From contig PAAX01000019.1 in the NCBI GenBank assembly GCA_002698995.1, positions 248,001 through 312,000 of the forward strand: a DNA stretch of 64,000 nt, in the 5' to 3' direction. This DNA is from Ignavibacteriota bacterium. Its GTDB lineage: Bacteria > Bacteroidota > Ignavibacteria > Ignavibacteriales > Melioribacteraceae. The notes beneath the pieces are model-generated. The model saw only the letters and a program-made list of their open reading frames with translations, was not told where the DNA came from and did not search any database. Numbering within the stretch: position 1 is the stretch's first letter; each line of letters opens with the position of its first letter. Shown one piece after another: positions 35,345 to 44,454 of this stretch. The position numbers and the translations under genes were made by a program.

Positions 35345-36595
35345 ATGAAAACACTCATTTATAATCCGACTCAAATATTAACTGTTAACTCAGAAGGCAA
35401 AAATTTTAAACGCGGTAAAGAACTTTCCGATATTGGACTTTTGACTGATCATTCAATAGTTCTTGAAAATGATTTAATAAAAGATATCATTCCTACTTCC
35501 AAAATTGATAAACGAAAATTCGGCAATATTATTGATGCGTCTAACAAAACTGTGTTACCTGGATTGGTTGAATGTCATACGCACACTGTTTTTGCCGGTT
35601 CAAGAGCAAATGAATTTAGACAGAAAATTGCCGGTGTTTCATATGAAGAAATTGCAAAACAAGGGGGCGGAATTAATTCTACCGTTCAAGCTGTTAGAAA
35701 TTCTACTTTTGATGAGTTAGTAAATATTGTAAAACCGAGAATACAAAACTTCATAAAACAAGGAGTGACAACTTTAGAAATTAAAAGCGGTTACGGACTA
35801 AGTTTTTATGATGAAATAAAAATTCTGCAAGTAATTAAGCATTTAAATTCCATTTATGAAATTGATATAATTCCTACTTTTCTCGGAGCTCATACATTTC
35901 CTCCCGAATATAAAAATGATAATGAACAGTATATTAAAATTATTTGTAAAGAACTTCTCCCCTATATTGCGAAAAATAAATTAGCAAAATTCTGTGATGG
36001 ATTTTGTGAATCAACCGCTTTTTCTGCAGATCAAATTAAGACTATCTTTTCAAAAGCAACTGAACTTGGTTTACAATTGAAATTACATACCGAGCAGTTT
36101 AATAATATAGGCGGATTAAAAACAGCAATAGAAATGAATGCAGTAAGCGTTGATCATCTTGAAGTAATTTCTGATAATGATATTAATCTTGCTGCCGAAA
36201 GCGAAACTGTTTTGGTACTGTTACCGGGAGTTTCATATTTCCTAAATTATGATTTTGCACCTGCTAGAAAGTTGATTGATGCCGAAGGAATTGTAGCTTT
36301 GGCAACAGATTACAATCCCGGATCATCTCATATTTCAAATATCAGTTTAATTATGAATCTTGCAGCAATTAAAATGAAGATGTCAATCGAAGAGATAATT
36401 TCCGCTTATACAATAAATTCTGCAAAAGCTCTAAATGTCAGCACAAATGTTGGGAGTATTGAAATAAATAAAAAAGCAGACTTATCAATTTTTGATACTC
36501 AAGAATATTCAGATATTGTTTATAATGTTGGTAATAATCTAAATACAATAACAGTTAAAAATGGTAAAGTTATCTACAACAGTGAGATGAATTAA
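35345..36595 (+). CDS. hutI: Imidazolonepropionase
   Basis: HutI hydrolyses imidazolonepropionate to N-formimino-glutamate, the third step of histidine breakdown. The 416-residue protein is an amidohydrolase with the metal site ECHTHTVFAGSRANEFR near residues 77-92. Further on, GGGINSTV and TTLEIKSGYGL follow, and LHTEQFN and LATDYNPGSSH supply the remaining metal ligands. It is full length. The ATG at 35345 has no strong ribosome site. No hutH, hutU or hutG is in the window, so either the other genes lie elsewhere or the enzyme works in a split pathway. Confidence 0.94.
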   Translation: MKTLIYNPTQILTVNSEGKNFKRGKELSDIGLLTDHSIVLENDLIKDIIPTSKIDKRKFGNIIDASNKTVLPGLVECHTHTVFAGSRANEFRQKIAGVSYEEIAKQGGGINSTVQAVRNSTFDELVNIVKPRIQNFIKQGVTTLEIKSGYGLSFYDEIKILQVIKHLNSIYEIDIIPTFLGAHTFPPEYKNDNEQYIKIICKELLPYIAKNKLAKFCDGFCESTAFSADQIKTIFSKATELGLQLKLHTEQFNNIGGLKTAIEMNAVSVDHLEVISDNDINLAAESETVLVLLPGVSYFLNYDFAPARKLIDAEGIVALATDYNPGSSHISNISLIMNLAAIKMKMSIEEIISAYTINSAKALNVSTNVGSIEINKKADLSIFDTQEYSDIVYNVGNNLNTITVKNGKVIYNSEMN

Positions 36596-36631
36596 AATTT
36601 TTAGAATACTTAAATAATTCTAAAAGGAAAA

Positions 36632-37780
36632 TTAACATCCAATATATCTTGAAATTACTAATCGTTGAATTTCCGAAGTTCCTTCACCAATTTGTAGTAA
36701 CCTTTGGTCTCTGTAAAATCTTTCAATTTCATATTCTTTCATCAGACCGTAACCGCCGTGAATTTGAACTGCTTCATCTGCAACTTCCTTAGCAATTTCA
36801 CTGCAGTACAGTTTTGCCATAGCTGCATGCATAGCAAAAGGTTTTCCGTTATCTTTTTCCCAGCAGGCTTTATAAAGTAAGTTTCTTGCTAACTCAATTT
36901 TAGTAGCCATATCAGCTAACTTAAAGCTTACAGCTTGAAATTTAGATATTGGTCTGCCGAACTGCTTTCTTTCTTTAGAATAATTCAAAGCAAGTTCATA
37001 AGCACCTTGAGCACAACCCAATCCCATTGCCGCAATTGAAAGTCTTCCATTATCTAAAGTGCTCAGCATAATTTTAGAACCTTGTCCCCTTTCACCAAGT
37101 ATGTTAGTTTCAGGAACAATACAATTATCAAAATATACCTCTGAAGTATTGGATGCCCGCCACATCATTTTTCCATGCATCGGTTTGGCAGTAAATCCTT
37201 CTGTTCCGTTCTCAACAATAATAGTAGAGTATTCTTTTGATCCATCACTATTTTCATCTGTAATAGCTTGAACGGTAGAACCAATAGAAATTTGTGTAGA
37301 ACCATTAGTAATAAATATTTTTGATCCGTTTATAATCCATTTACCATGCTCTAATTTAGCTTTAGTTTTTGTTCCTCTTGAATCAGAACCGGCATCCGGT
37401 TCCGTTAAACCGAAAGACCACAAAGCTTTTCCGGTGCACAGTTTCGGTAAAAATTTTTCTTTCTGCTCTTCATTGCCGTAATAATAAATCGGTCCAATTC
37501 CTAAAGAATTATGTGCTGCAAGAGTAGCAGCATGTGATCCGTCAATTCTTGCAATTTCTTCAACAGCAATTATATATGATAAAGTATCAAGGTTTTGACC
37601 ACCGAACTTTTCCGGCAGAGTCATTCCAAATAACCCTAATTCACCCATTCTTTCTGTAAGATTATAAGAAAAACTTTCATTCTCGTCTAAGTCTTTTGCA
37701 ATTGGTCTAATTTCATTTTCTGCAAATTCTCTTACTGTTTGTCTGATTAAATTATGTTCTTCAGAAAAATTAAAATCCAT
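36632..37780 (-). CDS. Acyl-CoA dehydrogenase
   Basis: This 382-residue flavoprotein oxidises an acyl-CoA thioester at the alpha-beta bond and passes electrons to electron-transfer flavoprotein. The family signature GLTEPDAGSD is near residue 130 and LSIAAMGLGCAQGAYELAL near 245, and the C-terminal QIHGGYGLMKEYEIERFYRD and QIGEGTSEIQRLVI carry the catalytic glutamate region (YE or GE near 365). Short- or branched-chain acyl-CoA is the usual substrate of this type. AGGGGG precedes the ATG. It is a single gene, divergent from the exported protein at 37850; no other beta-oxidation gene is close. Confidence 0.92.
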   Translation of the reverse strand: MDFNFSEEHNLIRQTVREFAENEIRPIAKDLDENESFSYNLTERMGELGLFGMTLPEKFGGQNLDTLSYIIAVEEIARIDGSHAATLAAHNSLGIGPIYYYGNEEQKEKFLPKLCTGKALWSFGLTEPDAGSDSRGTKTKAKLEHGKWIINGSKIFITNGSTQISIGSTVQAITDENSDGSKEYSTIIVENGTEGFTAKPMHGKMMWRASNTSEVYFDNCIVPETNILGERGQGSKIMLSTLDNGRLSIAAMGLGCAQGAYELALNYSKERKQFGRPISKFQAVSFKLADMATKIELARNLLYKACWEKDNGKPFAMHAAMAKLYCSEIAKEVADEAVQIHGGYGLMKEYEIERFYRDQRLLQIGEGTSEIQRLVISRYIGC

Positions 37781-37849
37781 TTATGCCCCCTTTAATGAAA
37801 AGGTAATAATGATTTGCTATATACTTTATAAAAATTAGTATTTTTAATT

Positions 37850-38500
37850 ATGCAAAACAAACATTATAAACTCATTTTTATATTTTTCATTTTTTTCTGT
37901 GGTAATTCATTTGCTCAAGTGGATAATGATAAACTAGCAAATGGATTTACAGATATCTCACTTTTTATAATTAAGAATGATTTTGTAGAGATGAATGATC
38001 TAATAGTTATTGATACAATTTATAGTTTTGCACTATCTTATTTTAATAATGATCACTCGGAAGCACTTCTGGCTTTAACATTTGCTTGTCTCCCTTTCAG
38101 TAAAATGCCATTGAGATTTCCGATATTTAATATTCCAATTGATTTGCAGCTGCCGACTATTCAACCTGATTTATTTCAAAAAAAAGTTGATAAGCTTCCA
38201 TCACATTTTTTAATTGATTCTCCGAAAAGTAAATTTGGTGACAAAGATAAAATCTCTCACTTTTTTGGTAATGCATTTATCAAATACAATTTTGCTTTTT
38301 TTAACTTTGCTTCTTTTATGGGAGCGTTTGTTGAAATTTTTGAAGGAGCATTTAAAATTGACGGAGCAGTAGATCATAGAGATCTTTATATCAATAAATT
38401 TGGGGAATTATTTGGAATAGCATTAAAGGAAAATCCGAAAATTTTACCATCAAGAATATTATCTTTAAGTGCACTAAATTACATTATTATTTCAAGGTAA
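37850..38500 (+). CDS. Exported protein of unknown function
   Basis: This 216-residue protein has a clear signal peptide (HYKLIFIFFIFFCGNSFAQ, cut near residue 22). The C-terminal half contains DKDKISHFFGNAF near 130, then FVEIFEGAFKID and DHRDLYINKFGELFG. The order DK-x-x-HF, E-x-x-E, D-x-x-x-N-x-x-G is also seen in YfiM/VanZ-like proteins, where it marks a small helical domain. I take this as a weak resemblance only. The stop at 38498-38500 lies 2 bases before the NtrC-type regulator, so the two are co-transcribed and may be linked in function. Confidence 0.7.
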   Translation: MQNKHYKLIFIFFIFFCGNSFAQVDNDKLANGFTDISLFIIKNDFVEMNDLIVIDTIYSFALSYFNNDHSEALLALTFACLPFSKMPLRFPIFNIPIDLQLPTIQPDLFQKKVDKLPSHFLIDSPKSKFGDKDKISHFFGNAFIKYNFAFFNFASFMGAFVEIFEGAFKIDGAVDHRDLYINKFGELFGIALKENPKILPSRILSLSALNYIIISR

Positions 38501-38502
38501 AT

Positions 38503-39855
38503 ATGAAATCCATTCTAATTATTGACGATGAGATTGAAATTTGTGAAAGTATCAAAATGATTCTTGAATATGAAGATTATCATGTTGAGTTTGCAACAAA
38601 TCCTAGTGAAGGACTTGATAAAATTCGTTCTTCAAAATATGAAGTAATTCTATTAGATATTAATATGCCGGAGTTAAACGGATTTGAAGTTCTTCAAAAA
38701 GTAACAAATGATGACATTGATATTAATGTTATTATGATTAGCGCTCATAGTTCCGTGGAAAACGCAGTAAAGGCAACTAAGCTGGGGGCTTTTGATTTCA
38801 TTGAAAAACCAATTGACAGAGATAAATTATTAATTACAGTCAGAAATGCTGTAAATCAAAATGAGTTGAAAAAAGAGAACAAAGAATTAAAAAATTCTAT
38901 AGAAGATGAAAATATAATTATCGGCGAAAGTGAATCCTTAAAAAGAGTTTTAGAAACTGCCAAAAGAGTTGCTGTAACAGAATCAAGAATTTTAATAACC
39001 GGTGAAAACGGAACCGGCAAAGAATTGATTGCAAAAGAAATTCATAAATTCAGCAAAAGAAAAGATAAACCTTTTATAGAAGTAAACTGTGCCGCAATTC
39101 CAAATGAATTAATTGAATCGGAGCTTTTTGGACATGAAAAAGGAGCTTTTACCGGCGCAGCAAATAAGAGGATTGGAAAATTTGAATTAGCTCACGGTGG
39201 AACATTATTTTTAGATGAAATTGGTGATATGAGCCTAAATGCTCAGGCGAAAGTTCTAAAAGCAATTGAAGAAGGAAAAATTGAACGAGTTGGCGGTACA
39301 GAAACAATTGATGTTGATGTAAGGTTAATCTCTGCTACAAATAAAGATTTGCAAAAAGAAATTTTGGAAGGAAATTTTAGAGAAGATTTATTTCACAGAT
39401 TAAATGTTATTCCGTTAAATATTCCCCCTCTTAGAGAAAGAAAGAATGATATTGAATTACTCATTAATCATTTCAATAAAAGAATCAGCAGAAAATATAA
39501 TTTTACAGAAAAGAAATTTTCTAAAGAAGCAGTTGAATTGTTGAAGGATCAAAAATGGTCAGGTAATGTACGCGAATTAAAAAATATAATCGAACGAATT
39601 TTAATTATGCTTCCCGATGAACAGATTGATAAATCTGGTATTGTAAAACTAATTCCAACTTCAAACGGAAGCGATTCTGAAATTTTTGATATCTCAAATT
39701 CATTTCAAGAGTTTAAGGAAAAAGCTGAAAAAATGTTTATTCAAAAACAACTTGAACTTAATGAATGGAATATCAGCAAAACTGCAGAAGTATTGGGAAT
39801 TCAGAGAAGTCATTTATATGGAAAAATGAAAAAATACAATATTGAAAAAGGATAA
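38503..39855 (+). CDS. Sigma-54-dependent response regulator, NtrC type
   Basis: This 450-residue protein has all three NtrC domains. The receiver domain (1-120) has phospho-acceptor D52 in LLDINMPELNG and the switch lysine in EKPID. The AAA+ domain (about 140-365) has Walker A GENGTGKE at 167-174 and GAFTGA at 214-219, which contacts sigma-54. Walker B is LFLDEIGD. The C-terminal helix-turn-helix of the Fis type reads NISKTAEVLGIQRSHLYGKM. It should activate genes with sigma-54 promoters. No histidine kinase is adjacent, so it is an orphan. It follows the exported protein at 37850 by 2 bases. Confidence 0.95.
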   Translation: MKSILIIDDEIEICESIKMILEYEDYHVEFATNPSEGLDKIRSSKYEVILLDINMPELNGFEVLQKVTNDDIDINVIMISAHSSVENAVKATKLGAFDFIEKPIDRDKLLITVRNAVNQNELKKENKELKNSIEDENIIIGESESLKRVLETAKRVAVTESRILITGENGTGKELIAKEIHKFSKRKDKPFIEVNCAAIPNELIESELFGHEKGAFTGAANKRIGKFELAHGGTLFLDEIGDMSLNAQAKVLKAIEEGKIERVGGTETIDVDVRLISATNKDLQKEILEGNFREDLFHRLNVIPLNIPPLRERKNDIELLINHFNKRISRKYNFTEKKFSKEAVELLKDQKWSGNVRELKNIIERILIMLPDEQIDKSGIVKLIPTSNGSDSEIFDISNSFQEFKEKAEKMFIQKQLELNEWNISKTAEVLGIQRSHLYGKMKKYNIEKG

Positions 39856-39867
39856 ATTGGAGGTAAA

Positions 39868-40212
39868 ATGCCCACCATTTTCACTAAAATAATTAATAAA
39901 GAAATTCCGGCTGATATAGTTTATGAAACCGAAGATGTTTTGGCTTTTAGAGATATTAATCCTCAAGCTCCGGTTCATATTCTAATAATTCCCAAAATCG
40001 AAATTCCAAAAGTAACTGATCTAAAAGGATCGGAACATTCAGAACTTCTTGGTAAAATGTTTGATGCAGCCAATGTAATTGCCGAAGCTGAAGGAATTGC
40101 AGAAACCGGATTTAGGACTGTATTTAATTGCGGAAATAATGCTGGTCAAGAAGTTTATCATCTTCATTTACATTTATTAGGCGGAAGAAAAATGAACTGG
40201 CCTCCGGGCTGA
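39868..40212 (+). CDS. HIT-family nucleotide hydrolase (HinT-like)
   Basis: This 114-residue protein matches HinT-type purine nucleoside phosphoramidases. It starts TIFTKIINKEIPADIVYETEDVLAFRDINPQAP, and ends with the active-site histidine triad HLHLHLLGGRKMNWPPG near residue 97. HinT hydrolyses AMP-lysine and similar phosphoramidates; its cellular role is not settled. GGAGG lies 5 bases before the ATG, and the gene follows the NtrC-type regulator by 12 bases. A hairpin follows its stop. Confidence 0.94.
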   Translation: MPTIFTKIINKEIPADIVYETEDVLAFRDINPQAPVHILIIPKIEIPKVTDLKGSEHSELLGKMFDAANVIAEAEGIAETGFRTVFNCGNNAGQEVYHLHLHLLGGRKMNWPPG

Positions 40213-40219
40213 TAAAAAC

Positions 40220-40241
40220 GGGGGACACCTTCGTGCCCCCC
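40220..40241 (+). terminator. Hairpin between convergent HIT and M16 genes
   Basis: GGGGG (40220-40224), a bulged A, CAC (40226-40228), a CTTC loop, GTG (40233-40235) and CCCCC (40236-40240) form a GC-rich 8-bp stem, in a region that is otherwise AT-rich. A short broken T run follows on the plus strand. It starts 8 bases after the HIT stop and 12 bases from the M16 stop, so it can serve both convergent genes. Confidence 0.65.
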
Positions 40242-40251
40242 TTTCTATTGA

Positions 40252-43026
40252 TTAATTTCCAATTTCTTCTTTAGTAGGAGTTTTAATTTCCTTATCTATA
40301 ATTTTTCCGTCAACATTAATCTCTTTAATTTCATAACCAAATTCTTTAAGCTTTTCTTCATACTGAGCTTTATCACCTACTACTAACCAAATTAATTTTT
40401 CCGAAGAAAGTGTTTGTTTTGCAGCTTCTTGAACTTGTTCTAAGCTTAGATTCTTCAATCTGCTGCTGTAAGTATCAAAATAATCATCCGGCAAGTTATA
40501 TCTTACCATTTCTGCCATTGAAGCTGCTACGGCATTATTAGTTTCCCAGCTTCCCGGTAAAGCTAAAGTATTATTCAATTTGATTTTGTTAAGTTCATCA
40601 GCAGTCGCGGGATTTGTAGAAATATATTGATCAATTTCTTTTAACACTTCTCCTAATGCTTCTTTAGTTTTATCTGATTGAACCAAAGCAAAAACAACGA
40701 ATGGTCTTTGTCCCCTTGCACCAATAACAACACTTTGCGAACCATATGACCAATGTTTATCTTCTCTTAGATTCATATTAATTCTTGATGTAAAAGTGCC
40801 ACCAAGAATATCATTCATGGTTTCAATTTCTAAGTTATTCTCAACATTTCTTCCCGGGAATAATTTTGCTGAAAAAATAACTGACTGCTGCGCACCAGGT
40901 TTATCCATCAAATAAATAACCGGTTTTTCCGTATTCTTAACTTCACTTATATTTTTAGCAGGAACTTCACCCTCTTTCCAATCACCAAAAATTTCTTCTA
41001 ATTTAGGAAGGAGTTCATCCATTGTAATATCGCCGGTTACAACTAAAGTTGCATTATTTGGTTTGAACCATGTTTCATGAAACTTCACAAGATCATCTCT
41101 TGTAATTTTTAGGATTGTATTCTCAAATCCGCTTCCGGAAAAAGGCAATCCATATGCATGATCTTTTCCGTAAATTAATGCCGGAAATGTTCTTAATCCC
41201 ATTTGAATTGGACTAGATTTTTCCTGCTGAATTTGAGCAGTTCTCTCTTTTTTAAGTCTTTCTATTTCACCTTCAGGAAATGAAGGATTTAGTATAACAT
41301 CAGAATATAATTTTAAGGATTCATCAAGTCTATCTTTTAATGCAGACATAACAACGGTTGACATATCCAAATTAGAACCACTGCCAAGTGTAGCTCCCAA
41401 ATTATCTAACTTTTCACTTATTTCAAGAGACTGCATTGTTTTTGTTCCTTCATCAAGCATTGCCATTGCTAAACCTGCAGTTCCAGGCAAACTAAACTGA
41501 TCTGATGCAAAACCTGCGTTTACTTGTAAGTTAAAATTAACAACAGGAACAGATTTTCTTTCAGCCAAAAGAATTTTCATTCCATTTGATAAAGCTGCTT
41601 TTTCTACTTTAGGAAATGCAACATCCGGTGCGGTTTCTGTTTCAGGTAATTTAGATCTATCGGCTCCAACCAAAGCTTCTTTATAATTTGGATAGGGATG
41701 AACTTCTAGAATGTAAACGCCATCACTTAACCATTTTTGGGATGCTTTCTTTATATCCTCAATAGTAGATAAACCGATGTAATTCAAATATTTTTTATAA
41801 TGTTCTGGATTTCCACCAAAAACTTGTGATTGTGCTAAAATATCTGATTTTCCTCCAAAACCACCAATTCTTTCTATTCCTCTTACAAAATTTGCAACAT
41901 GCTTAGTCTTTACTCTTTCAAGTTCTTCTTTAGTTGGACCTTCAGCTAAAAATTGAGCTAATACTTCATCAATTGCTTTTTCAACCTCGGCAAGATTTCC
42001 TCCTGGTTTAGCAGTTGCTTGAATATTAAACTGGCTTCCAATTTCTCCCGGTGAATAATAAGCAGAAACATCAGTTGCAATTTGATCTTCATAAACTAAT
42101 CTTTTGTATAATCTTGATGATTTACCGGAAGCTAATACATCACTTGCTAAATCTAAATATGCTAATTCTTTATTTCCCCATTCAGGAACATTCCAAACTT
42201 TATAAATTCTTGCTTGAGGTACACGATCTTGTGCAATTTGTCTTTTTGAACCTTCCATTTTAGCTATCCAAGTATCAAATTTTGCGATTGGAGGACCTGC
42301 AGGAATATCACCAAAATACTTTTCAACTTTTTCTTTCGCAATCTCCGGAGTAATATCACCAGCAACTACTAAAACAGCATTTGCAGCACCATAATAAGTT
42401 TTAAACCATTCATGAACATCTTCCAAACTTGCAGCATCCAAATCTTCCATTGAACCAATTACAGTCCAAGAATAAGGATGTCCTACTGGATAAGTTCCTT
42501 TTGTAATTAATTCGTAAGCAACAGCATAAGGTTCATTTTCACCTTGTCTTTTTTCATTTTGAACAACACCGCGTTGTTCGTCTAATTTAGCTTGAGTAAC
42601 AGCTCCCAAAAGATGTCCCATTCTATCGGATTCCATCCACAAAGCTAAATCTACTGCAGAAATGGGTACATTTTGGAAATAGTTCGTTCTGTCATTACTT
42701 GTAGTCCCGTTTAGATCGGTTGCACCAACTCTTTCCAAAGCTTGAAAATAATCATCATCAAAATTTTCGCTGCCGTTGAACATTAAGTGTTCAAATAGAT
42801 GAGCAAAACCTGTCTTTCCAATTTTTTCATTTTTTGAACCTACATGATACCAAACGTTTACAGCAACAATCGGTGCTTTATGATCTTCATGAACAATAAG
42901 TGTTAAACCATTATCCAGAGTAAATTTTGTGTAAGGAATGTCAATTTCACTTACATTTTGTGCTCTTGTAACGCTAAAAACAAGCGCAAAAAGTAAGAAA
43001 TATGAAATCATTGATTTTTTTTTCAT
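40252..43026 (-). CDS. Exported M16 metallopeptidase with two M16 units
   Basis: This 924-residue zinc peptidase has a signal peptide (ISYFLLFALVFSVTRAQ, cut near residue 22) and two pitrilysin-like halves. The N-terminal unit has the inverted zinc motif HLFEH at 76-80 and the downstream glutamate in a GVVQNEKRQGENEP segment near 150. The second unit (from about 470) lacks an HxxEH and is the non-catalytic partner, as in fused M16 enzymes. It probably degrades peptides in the periplasm or outside the cell. AAGGAG precedes the ATG. The 150-base gap upstream (43027-43176) shows no clear motif. Confidence 0.93.
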   Translation of the reverse strand: MKKKSMISYFLLFALVFSVTRAQNVSEIDIPYTKFTLDNGLTLIVHEDHKAPIVAVNVWYHVGSKNEKIGKTGFAHLFEHLMFNGSENFDDDYFQALERVGATDLNGTTSNDRTNYFQNVPISAVDLALWMESDRMGHLLGAVTQAKLDEQRGVVQNEKRQGENEPYAVAYELITKGTYPVGHPYSWTVIGSMEDLDAASLEDVHEWFKTYYGAANAVLVVAGDITPEIAKEKVEKYFGDIPAGPPIAKFDTWIAKMEGSKRQIAQDRVPQARIYKVWNVPEWGNKELAYLDLASDVLASGKSSRLYKRLVYEDQIATDVSAYYSPGEIGSQFNIQATAKPGGNLAEVEKAIDEVLAQFLAEGPTKEELERVKTKHVANFVRGIERIGGFGGKSDILAQSQVFGGNPEHYKKYLNYIGLSTIEDIKKASQKWLSDGVYILEVHPYPNYKEALVGADRSKLPETETAPDVAFPKVEKAALSNGMKILLAERKSVPVVNFNLQVNAGFASDQFSLPGTAGLAMAMLDEGTKTMQSLEISEKLDNLGATLGSGSNLDMSTVVMSALKDRLDESLKLYSDVILNPSFPEGEIERLKKERTAQIQQEKSSPIQMGLRTFPALIYGKDHAYGLPFSGSGFENTILKITRDDLVKFHETWFKPNNATLVVTGDITMDELLPKLEEIFGDWKEGEVPAKNISEVKNTEKPVIYLMDKPGAQQSVIFSAKLFPGRNVENNLEIETMNDILGGTFTSRINMNLREDKHWSYGSQSVVIGARGQRPFVVFALVQSDKTKEALGEVLKEIDQYISTNPATADELNKIKLNNTLALPGSWETNNAVAASMAEMVRYNLPDDYFDTYSSRLKNLSLEQVQEAAKQTLSSEKLIWLVVGDKAQYEEKLKEFGYEIKEINVDGKIIDKEIKTPTKEEIGN

Positions 43027-43176
43027 GTCGCTCCTTTTTATTAAATATTATTATAGTGTACATCATTATTTTGACGCACCAAAAGTAAAAAAGATAGGTA
43101 GAATAAATTATTGAGAGAATAAAATCAGATAGAATTAATAAGTATTAATTTTGTAGAATTACATTAAAAGAAAAAA

Positions 43177-44454
43177 CTATTTTATTCCCTTATCTGCAAT
43201 ATCTTTACGAAAAGTTATACCATTAAATTTAATTTTAGAAAGTGCTTTATAAGCCTCTTTTTTTGCAAGCTTTAAATTATCCGAATTTATTACCGAAGTT
43301 ATTCCTAGAACTCTTCCACCGTTAGTAACTATTTTATCATTTTCTTCTTTTGTGCTGGCATGATAAACAATGATATTCTTGGAATCACTAAATCTATTAA
43401 TTCCTTTTATTTCAAAACCTTTTTTGTAATTATCCGGATAACCTTCACTTACCGCAACAACGCAAACTGATGTACCGCCGTTATACTTTACTGAATTGAT
43501 ATCCAATTTTTCAGATGCAGCAGAATAAAACAACTTTAAAATATCTCCATCAATTAATGGGAGCACAACTTGTGTTTCAGGATCACCAAATCTGCAATTA
43601 AATTCTATTACCTTAGGTCCATTTTTTGTTAAAATTATTCCGGCATACAAACAACCAATATATTTTCTATTCTCTTCACTAAGAGCTCTTAAAGTAGGTT
43701 TTATGATTTTAGTTTTAATTTCCTCAAGTAATTTAGAATCTATAATATTAGCCGGAGCATATGCCCCCATGCCACCTGTATTTTTTCCTTTATCACCATC
43801 AAGAGCTCTTTTATGATCTTGTGATGCTGGTAAAATTATAAATCTCTCTCCGTCGGTTATTGCAAAGATTGAGGCTTCTTCTCCTTCAAGAAATTCTTCA
43901 ATGACAACAGTTTTTCCAGAATCACCAAATATTTCATCTTCAAAATATTCTTTTAATGTTTTTTCTGCTGATTTGTAATCATTACAAATTACAACACCTT
44001 TTCCTGCTGCTAAACCAGATGCTTTAATTACTGTTGGATAACTTATTGATTTCAAATAATTTAGTGCTATTTGATGAGACCTTTTTGTGAATACTTGAAA
44101 TTGAGCAGTTGGAATGCTGTAATTTCTCATTAATTTTTTTGCAAAAGCTTTGTTGCCTTCTATTTCAGCTGCATTTTGATTTGGTCCAAATACTTTAATT
44201 CCATTTGCTTTTAATCTATCTGAAATACCATCAACTAAAGGCTGCTCCGGTCCAATAATTACAAGTGAAATATCATTAATTCTACAAAAATCAATCAAAT
44301 CATTAGAATAAATATTTAATTGGATGTTTTCTGCTAAATTTTTAGTTCCGGTATTTCCGGGAGCACAAAATAATTTATTTAATGTTTTACTTTTACTCAA
44401 TGCTAATGCCAGAGCATGTTCTCTTCCGCCGGAGCCGATTAATAAAACATTCAT
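43177..44454 (-). CDS. purD: Phosphoribosylamine-glycine ligase
   Basis: PurD joins phosphoribosylamine and glycine with ATP, the second step of purine synthesis. The 425-residue protein starts MNVLLIGSGGREHALALALS, the usual N-terminus. It continues with IIGPEQPLVDGI, the ATP-grasp segments KASGLAAGKGVVI near 147 and VIEEFLEGEEASIFAI near 187, and IEFNCRFGDPETQVVLP near 288. I chose ATG 44454, which shares one base with the TGA of the glycosyltransferase gene; a TTG three bases upstream is less likely. Its operon partner guaB is also a purine gene. Confidence 0.95.
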   Translation of the reverse strand: MNVLLIGSGGREHALALALSKSKTLNKLFCAPGNTGTKNLAENIQLNIYSNDLIDFCRINDISLVIIGPEQPLVDGISDRLKANGIKVFGPNQNAAEIEGNKAFAKKLMRNYSIPTAQFQVFTKRSHQIALNYLKSISYPTVIKASGLAAGKGVVICNDYKSAEKTLKEYFEDEIFGDSGKTVVIEEFLEGEEASIFAITDGERFIILPASQDHKRALDGDKGKNTGGMGAYAPANIIDSKLLEEIKTKIIKPTLRALSEENRKYIGCLYAGIILTKNGPKVIEFNCRFGDPETQVVLPLIDGDILKLFYSAASEKLDINSVKYNGGTSVCVVAVSEGYPDNYKKGFEIKGINRFSDSKNIIVYHASTKEENDKIVTNGGRVLGITSVINSDNLKLAKKEAYKALSKIKFNGITFRKDIADKGIK

